Shown: piece after piece, positions 56,957 to 64,000 of the stretch
Numbering within the stretch: position 1 is the stretch's first letter
How the letters are laid out: each line of letters begins with the position of its first letter
Origin: Lujinxingia vulgaris
Lineage (GTDB): Bacteria; Myxococcota_A; Bradymonadia; Bradymonadales; Bradymonadaceae
Direction of reading: 5' to 3'
DNA: 64,000 nucleotides
Assembly (NCBI RefSeq): GCF_007997015.1
Contig: NZ_VOSM01000003.1
Coordinates: 372,001-436,000 of the forward strand
Program-made: the position numbers and the translations under genes
The notes under the pieces: generated by a model
What the model was told of the DNA's origin: nothing
The model's database searches: none
The model's input: the letters and a program-made list of their open reading frames with translations, nothing else

Positions 56957-57846
56957 AGATTCAACATCTCGACGATTACACCGCCGCCTGCCCCGGTTGC
57001 GACCGCGCCCGCTACACCATCGGCGCGCGCGGTGAGGTCGCCCACGCCGAGATCTGTCAGGACTGCTTTGCGGTCTGCCCGGCCTGCCAGGGCCAGGAGT
57101 ACACCTACGAGGTCGACGAGCGAGGCTACGAGGTCGCCCGCCAGTGTACGGTCTGTGGGGCGCTCAAGCGTCGTATTCAGGCCTTCAACGATGCGCGCGT
57201 GCCGTATTTGCACCGCCGCGCCACCCTGGAAGGCTTCCGTACGCACCGCGCGCGCCAGGGTGACGCGGGCGCCGGCGACGCCATCGGCAACCTCCCGCGC
57301 GTGCGCCTGAGGCTCTTTCACTGGGCCAAAAACTTCTCTCCCGGGGAGCGCGGCTACCTGCTGCACGGAAGCGTCGGCACCGGCAAAACCCACCTGCTCG
57401 CCGGCACCATCCGCCACCTCACCCTGGAGAAGGGCATCAACGCCCGCTTCATCGAGTTCACCCACCTCTTGAGCGCCATCAAAGAGGGCTTTGACCAGGG
57501 CCGCGGCGAAACGAGCATCCTGGGGCCGCTCTCCGAGGTCCCCGTGCTGGCCATCGACGAGCTGGGGAAGGGGCGCAACACCGAGTGGCAGCTCTCGATC
57601 ATCGATGAGATCATCTCCAAGCGCTACAACGCCGGGCTCACAACCCTCTTCACGACCAACTACGACGTACGCGAGAGCGCCTCAAACACCCTCGATGTGG
57701 GAAGCCCCGATTTTCGAAAGATGGCCACCGCCGCGACGCTCTCCGAGCGCGTGGGCGACCGGGTCTTCAGCCGTCTCCATGAGATGGCCGACTTCGTGCA
57801 CGTCGACGCCCCCGACTACCGCCGCGCCGAGGCGCAGCGCCGCTAA
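56953..57846 (+). CDS. DnaC/IstB-like ATPase with N-terminal zinc ribbons
   Basis: 297 residues. Eight Cys in four CxxC pairs (CPGCDRAR, CQDCFAVCPACQGQ, CTVCGALK) at 13-68 suggest two zinc ribbons. An AAA+ core follows: YLLHGSVGTGKTHLLAGTIR (Walker A about 139-146), VPVLAIDELGKG (Walker B), and LTTLFTTNYDVRES (sensor I). ERVGDRVFSRLHEMADFVHV closes it, as in DnaC-like helicase loaders. It may load the replicative helicase, but the zinc ribbons are not usual for DnaC and the partner is not visible. Its ATG overlaps ybeY as ATGA. Confidence 0.85.
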   Translation: MKIQHLDDYTAACPGCDRARYTIGARGEVAHAEICQDCFAVCPACQGQEYTYEVDERGYEVARQCTVCGALKRRIQAFNDARVPYLHRRATLEGFRTHRARQGDAGAGDAIGNLPRVRLRLFHWAKNFSPGERGYLLHGSVGTGKTHLLAGTIRHLTLEKGINARFIEFTHLLSAIKEGFDQGRGETSILGPLSEVPVLAIDELGKGRNTEWQLSIIDEIISKRYNAGLTTLFTTNYDVRESASNTLDVGSPDFRKMATAATLSERVGDRVFSRLHEMADFVHVDAPDYRRAEAQRR

Positions 57847-57907
57847 AGCCCCACCGTCACGCTCGCCAGGCAGGGGTTGGTGAACGCATTTTCATGATGT
57901 GAAAATC

Positions 57908-57941
57908 AAAACGCCCCGGCACATCCGTGCCGGGGCGTTTT
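57908..57941. terminator. Bidirectional intrinsic terminator between dnaC-like gene and mnmG
   Basis: AAAACGCCCCGGCA pairs with TGCCGGGGCGTTTT around CATCCG. The A/T flanks on both sides let it stop both convergent transcripts. Confidence 0.92.
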
Positions 57942-57962
57942 CGCGTTTCACTCACCTCACCA

Positions 57963-59867
57963 TCAACTCGCTGCGCGCAGATGCACCAGCAAGGCCGAGA
58001 TGGCTGCCGGCGTCACCCCGATGATGCGCGAGGCCTGCCCGACGCTGCGCGGGCGAACCTGCGCAAGCTTTTCGCGCACCTCGGTGGAGAGCCCGTGCAC
58101 CGCCTCGTAGTCGAGCTCCGCGGGAAGCTCCTGCGACTCCAGCTCGCGGTGACGCGCGACCTGCTCAAGCTGCCGGTCGATGTAGCCCTGGTACTTGACT
58201 TGAATCTCCAGCGCCTCGCTGGCGATATCATCAAGCTGCTCCAGCTCCGCGGTGAGCTGCGGCGCAAGCGTCGCGCTCAAGCGTCGCACCATCTCCAGCG
58301 AGACATCCGGGCGGCGCAACAGCTCTTCGAGCGTCGCGCCGTTTCCGAGACTTCCGATGCCCACCTCCGAGGCCAGGCGCTGGTTATCGGCCGAGGCGCC
58401 CACCATCTGCCTTTTCATCCCCTCCAGGCTGGCCTCCATCGCGTCGCGCTTGGCGCAGAATTTTGCCCAGGCGTCGTCGTCCAGAAGCCCCAGCTCGCGG
58501 GCATGCCCCGAGAGGCGCAGGTCGGCGTTATCCTCGCGAAGAAGCAGGCGATACTCCGCGCGGCTCGTAAACATCCGGTAGGGCTCATCGACCCCGCGCG
58601 TGACCAGGTCGTCGATCAGCACGCCGATGTAGGCCTCGTCGCGGCCCAGCACGAAGGGCTCTTCGCCCCGAAGCTTGCGCGAGGCGTTGATCGCCGCCAT
58701 CAGCCCCTGCGCCGCTGCCTCTTCATACCCGGAGGTCCCGTTGATCTGACCGGCCAGATACAAGCCCTGCACCGCGCGCAGCTCCAGGGTGTGGTCGAGC
58801 TGCACCGGGTTCACAAAGTCATACTCCACCGCGTAGCCCGGGCGCACGATCTCGGCGCGCTCCAGACCCGGCACCGTCTTCAAAAACGCCATCTGCACGT
58901 CCAGCGGCAGGCTGGTGGAGAGGCCGTTGGGGTAGACCTCGACGGTGTCCAGGCCCTGGGGCTCCAGGAAGACCTGGTGGGAGGTCTTGTCGGCAAAGCG
59001 CACCACCTTGTCTTCCAGGCTCGGGCAGTAGCGCGGCCCCACCCCTTCGATCACCCCGGTAAAGAGCGGAGAGCGGTCAATCGCCGCCTCGATCACCCGG
59101 TGGGTCTCGGCGTTGGTCTGGGTGATGTAGCAGTCGACCTGCTCCATCATCTCGCGCTCATGGTAGAAGCTGAACCGGCGAGGCACGGTGTCGCCGGGTT
59201 GTTTTTCAAGCGACGCCCAGTCGATGGTGCGAGCGTCCAGACGCGGGCAGGTGCCAGTTTTGAGCCGGCCCATCTCCAGGTTGAGATGCCCCAGGGTCTC
59301 GCTCAGCCCGTAGGCCGCCTGATCACCTGCGCGCCCCGCCTTAAAGTTGTCGAGCCCCACATGGCACAAGCCCTTGAGGAAGGTGCCCGTGGTCACGATC
59401 ACCGCGTCGGCCTCGTAGAGCACGTTGAGCTTAGAGATCACCCCGGTCACCCGCGGGCGCCCGTTATCGTCGACCACCTGCAGGTCCTCGACACTGCCCT
59501 GCTTGATGTCGAGGTTCTCGGTGTTCATCAGCTTCCACTGCATATGCTTGCGGTAAGCCGCCATATCGCATTGCGCACGGCTGGAGCGCACCGCAGGCCC
59601 CTTGCTCGTATTGAGCCGCTTGTAGTGAATCGCCGACGCATCAGCGATCTCCCCCATCACCCCGCCCAGCGCATCGACCTCCCGGGCCAGATGTCCCTTG
59701 GCCACCCCGCCGATGGCCGGGTTGCAGCTCATCTGCCCGATGGTGTCCACGTTCATCGTGATCAAGAGCGTGGCATGGCCGCGTTTGGCCAGCGCATGCG
59801 CCGCTTCTGAGCCGGCGTGGCCGCCACCAATGACAATCGCGTCGTAACGTTTGGGATTCTTCAACAT
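57963..59867 (-). CDS. mnmG: tRNA uridine-5-carboxymethylaminomethyl modification enzyme MnmG (GidA)
   Basis: 634 residues, full length. FAD motif [12 protein letters not shown] at the start. [42 protein letters not shown], and [18 protein letters not shown] are characteristic. With MnmE it installs the xm5 group at wobble uridine-34 of several tRNAs. The C-terminal helices ([19 protein letters not shown]) bind MnmE. It is convergent with the dnaC-like gene and divergent from the UvrD-like gene, with the repeat array between. Confidence 0.96.
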   Translation of the reverse strand: MLKNPKRYDAIVIGGGHAGSEAAHALAKRGHATLLITMNVDTIGQMSCNPAIGGVAKGHLAREVDALGGVMGEIADASAIHYKRLNTSKGPAVRSSRAQCDMAAYRKHMQWKLMNTENLDIKQGSVEDLQVVDDNGRPRVTGVISKLNVLYEADAVIVTTGTFLKGLCHVGLDNFKAGRAGDQAAYGLSETLGHLNLEMGRLKTGTCPRLDARTIDWASLEKQPGDTVPRRFSFYHEREMMEQVDCYITQTNAETHRVIEAAIDRSPLFTGVIEGVGPRYCPSLEDKVVRFADKTSHQVFLEPQGLDTVEVYPNGLSTSLPLDVQMAFLKTVPGLERAEIVRPGYAVEYDFVNPVQLDHTLELRAVQGLYLAGQINGTSGYEEAAAQGLMAAINASRKLRGEEPFVLGRDEAYIGVLIDDLVTRGVDEPYRMFTSRAEYRLLLREDNADLRLSGHARELGLLDDDAWAKFCAKRDAMEASLEGMKRQMVGASADNQRLASEVGIGSLGNGATLEELLRRPDVSLEMVRRLSATLAPQLTAELEQLDDIASEALEIQVKYQGYIDRQLEQVARHRELESQELPAELDYEAVHGLSTEVREKLAQVRPRSVGQASRIIGVTPAAISALLVHLRAAS

Positions 59868-60687
59868 CGGGTGCTCTCATTCCTTAAGGGGCGTCTCGGG
59901 CGTGGGCGCGCAAGGATTTCGCAGGCGGCCAACAGGCCAACCTATAGGGAATCGCAGGCATTTCTACAAGCGCGCCGATTCCTTCGGGCGTCCGCATCTT
60001 TCGTACATTGGCCCCCTCGCGACCGCGGCCGGGCCTGACCTCGGGTTCTCGCTATCCAGATCGCCAACTCAGCCTCCTTAGCTCCGCTTCTGGCTACCCA
60101 GATCGCCAACTCCGCCTGCTGACCTCCGCCACTCGCCACCCGAGAACGCCAACTCAGCCCCCTTACCTCCGCTTCTCGCTATCCAGATCGACAACTCAGC
60201 CCCCTTACCTCCGCTTCTGTGGACCCCAGAACGGCTACTCAGCCCCCTTACCTCCGCTTCTCGCTATCCAGATCGACAACTCAGCCCCCTTACTTCCGCT
60301 TCTGTGGACCCCAGAACGGCTACTCAGCCCCCTTACCTCCGCTTCTCGCTATCCAGATCGACAACTCAGCCCCCTTACTTCCGCTTCTGTGGACCCCAGA
60401 ACGGCTACTCAGCCCCCTTACCTCCGCTTCTCGCTATCCAGATCGACAACTCAGCCTGCTGACCTCCGCCACTCGCCAGCCGAGAACGCCAACTCAGCCC
60501 CCTTACCTCCGCTTCTTGCTATCCAGATCGACAACTCAGCCCCCTTACCTCCGCTTCTCGCTATCCAGATTACCCACTCGGCCTGCCGGGCTTCCCATAT
60601 CTGAAGATCGAGAACGTTGGACAAAAAACCCTGCGCTGACTTAGCTTGCGGCACGTCACGCTGTGCGCCTTTGAAGTGAGCCGAATC
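59868..60687. other. 820-base intergenic region between divergent mnmG and uvrD-like genes
   Basis: Besides repeat array 2 the region holds short unique flanks: 59868-60044 upstream of mnmG (with AAGGAATGAGAG before its start) and 60591-60687 upstream of the helicase. Both presumably carry promoters. No other gene was recognised. Confidence 0.6.
60045..60590. repeat. Tandem repeat array 2, 42-44 base units in an 85-base higher-order repeat
   Basis: Units share AACTCAGCCCCCTTACCTCC and then either GCTTCTCGCTATCCAGATCG (type a) or GCTTCTGTGGACCCCAGAAC (type b). Types a and b alternate, so an 85-base pair is repeated: the word CGCTATCCAG starts at 60177, 60262, 60347 and 60432. Flanking units are more diverged. 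Within type b, TTCTG and CAGAA can pair. Frames through it look open and encode periodic peptides, but the 85-base period shifts frame and no ribosome site is present, so it is treated as non-coding. It shares the CTCGCTA(C/T)CCAGATCG word with array 1 (reversed). Confidence 0.9.
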
Positions 60688-62733
<2,046 letters not shown>

Positions 62734-62932
62734 AGCGATGGAGACGCCAGAGCTGCCCCGCAACCTCGCGCCTTGACGAGAATTCGCAGCGGAGCCCTTT
62801 TACCGTCCCGGGCCATCCGTTAGTCTTTCGGCCGCAGCGCCCGGGCTCTCGACATCGACGCCGGCGCGCGGCCCACATTGTTGACGACGTTCACGCATCG
62901 CCGGGCCTTCGGCCCGGCCTATGAGGTACATC

Positions 62933-63580
62933 ATGTCTCGCTGGTTTTCTGCTTCTCCCCTTCTGCTGACGCTCGTGCTGGCTCTGCCCGCCTGTCAGGA
63001 CTCCCAGACTCGACCCGACCAGGCCACGGCCACCTCGCCGACCACCGATGAGCCCGGTCAGATGGCAGAAAAGAAGGAGGAGGCGCGAAACCTCCACGCC
63101 GAGCTCCGCGCGCTCTTCGGCGGCTTTGAGTACGTCCCCACCCGCGAAGACCTCTTGCAGGTGGGTCCTGGCGAGGAGGTGGTGCCGGTGCTCCTTGAGC
63201 TTTACCGCTCCGAGAAGGTCAGCCCGCACCAGCAGCACCACGCGCTGCGCGCGCTGCAGTTCTACCCGGAGCACCCGGAGGTCGCCCGCACCTATGAGAC
63301 GGTGATTCGCGGCGAGGACACTGCGGACCAGGACCGCCGGGTGGCGGTGCGCGCGTACGGCCGCGCCTTTGGTGACCAGGGCCTGGAGCTGCTTGGCTTT
63401 GCTCTGGCCCACGACGACTACCACACCCGCGCCTCGGCCATCGCCGCGATCGAGCTTATTGGCAGCGAGCCCTCCCTCGAGCTCCTTGAGAGCCGCATGA
63501 GCGAGGAGCCCGAGGTCGAGCTTCAGGCCGAGATCAAACGTGTGCTGGACGCCGCCGCCAAGAGCGAGGCCACCCGATGA
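62933..63580 (+). CDS. HEAT-repeat-like lipoprotein
   Basis: 215 residues. Signal with lipobox: PLLLTLVLALPAC. After a Thr/Glu linker the sequence is helical with HEAT-like pairs: EVVPVLLELYRSEKV, HHALRALQFYPEHPEVARTYE, RRVAVRAYGRAFGDQGLELL, YHTRASAIAAIELIGSEPSLELLESRM. Such repeats form scaffolds for protein contact. A GAGG site lies 6 bases before the chosen ATG. The stop is overlapped by the next gene as ATGA, so the pair is co-translated. Function unknown. Confidence 0.75.
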   Translation: MSRWFSASPLLLTLVLALPACQDSQTRPDQATATSPTTDEPGQMAEKKEEARNLHAELRALFGGFEYVPTREDLLQVGPGEEVVPVLLELYRSEKVSPHQQHHALRALQFYPEHPEVARTYETVIRGEDTADQDRRVAVRAYGRAFGDQGLELLGFALAHDDYHTRASAIAAIELIGSEPSLELLESRMSEEPEVELQAEIKRVLDAAAKSEATR

Positions 63581-64000
63581 TGCGCACCCTCACCACCCGA
63601 CTCGTGGCGCTGCTGGCGCTGACCTCGGCGGCCGCGCTGGGGGCCTGCGTGCCTCAAGAGCCCGCCGAAGAACAGCCCCTGATCGTCATCGACGAAGATC
63701 CGGAACCCACCGAGAACGACGCCGGCGATGAAGACACATCTTCAGATCCCGACGCCGATGGCGAGCCCGCGACCGTCTGCACCAACACCTGCTCCAGCGC
63801 CCGCGATGGCCAGTGCGACGACGGCGGCACCGGCGCCCTCTTTGAGAGCTGCGACTACGGTACAGACTGCGCCGACTGCGGCTCGCGACCGGTGATTGAA
63901 GAACCCGATCCCGACCCGGATCCCGAGCCCATCTGCACCGACAGCTGCCAGTACGCCAACGACGGCGAATGCGACGATGGCGGCGCCGGCGCCCAGTACG
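63577..64000 (+). CDS. Lipoprotein with repeated Cys-Asp modules (3' end outside window)
   Basis: The first 141 codons. Signal and lipobox: LVALLALTSAAALGAC. After an acidic linker the protein shows a Cys module CTNTCSSARDGQCDDGG followed by CDYGTDCADCG, and after a second acidic linker the start of another copy (CTDSCQYANDGECDDGG). The pattern C-x3-C-x5-DGxCDDGGxGA-x4-C-x4-DC-x-DCG may bind calcium or be disulfide-knitted. It overlaps the HEAT-repeat gene by ATGA. Two adjacent ATGs (63577 and 63580) are possible starts. Confidence 0.75.
   Translation, partial: MMRTLTTRLVALLALTSAAALGACVPQEPAEEQPLIVIDEDPEPTENDAGDEDTSSDPDADGEPATVCTNTCSSARDGQCDDGGTGALFESCDYGTDCADCGSRPVIEEPDPDPDPEPICTDSCQYANDGECDDGGAGAQY

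Noticed and set aside
60008-60644. Two overlapping open frames (about 198 and 141 residues) with a 14-residue periodic peptide
   Set aside because: They translate the 42-44/85-base repeat array in different frames; no ribosome site, and the 85-base period breaks frame, so open frames are a by-product of repeat composition.

Overview
The window is high-GC bacterial DNA, dense with genes on both strands. It carries many exported lipoproteins with Asp/Glu/Gly-rich linkers, BNR-like propellers and Cys-rich modules, plus a menaquinone operon, a PrkA kinase and hybrid two-component signalling. This combination fits a predatory or marine deltaproteobacterium-like lineage such as Bradymonadota. That placement is inferred from gene content; no rRNA or tRNA gene was seen.

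Region 1 (1-5300) is accessory DNA. The 3' end of an exported PPC-domain gene and its terminator occur twice (about 335-716 and 1949-2335). Each copy is followed on the minus strand by an AT-rich immunity/toxin payload and the end of a HINT autoprocessing domain. The flanks are homologous but the payloads are unrelated; one immunity gene is barstar-like. A degenerate array of hairpin-forming repeats (3199-3600) separates this from a three-gene hipB-hipS-hipT toxin-antitoxin module with three operator-like palindromes spaced exactly 60 bp apart.

Region 2 (5400-18000) holds chaB, a Tat-exported metallophosphoesterase, several lipoproteins, a large STAND ATPase regulator, a HugZ-type flavin protein, a DUF6498-like membrane protein and a TPM-domain protein.

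Region 3 (18266-28064) is menaquinone synthesis: menB, then menF-menD-menA-menC-menE joined by four successive ATGA overlaps, then a DAHP synthase gene, with menH convergent on the other strand. MenI and MenG are not in the window.

Region 4 (28200-46000) is mixed: two more lipoproteins, an exported lipin-like (LNS2) phosphatase, a PAS hybrid histidine kinase, arsC-like, SRPBCC, VTT-like, inorganic pyrophosphatase, a 1124-residue lipase-like lipoprotein, a HAD 5'-nucleotidase, an SDR, a multi-pass membrane protein, a 67-residue protein behind a strong hairpin, and an unrecognised 438-residue protein.

Region 5 (46000-53500, minus) reads as one long operon: lipoprotein, prkA, coiled-coil periplasmic protein, OmpA-like lipoprotein, pabB, pabC, pabA.

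Region 6 (53800-64000) holds a 7TM-HD (c-di-AMP phosphodiesterase-like) gene, ybeY and a zinc-ribbon DnaC-like ATPase in one operon; convergent mnmG; a second repeat array with an 85-bp higher-order unit; a UvrD/Rep helicase; and two lipoproteins, the last cut by the window edge.
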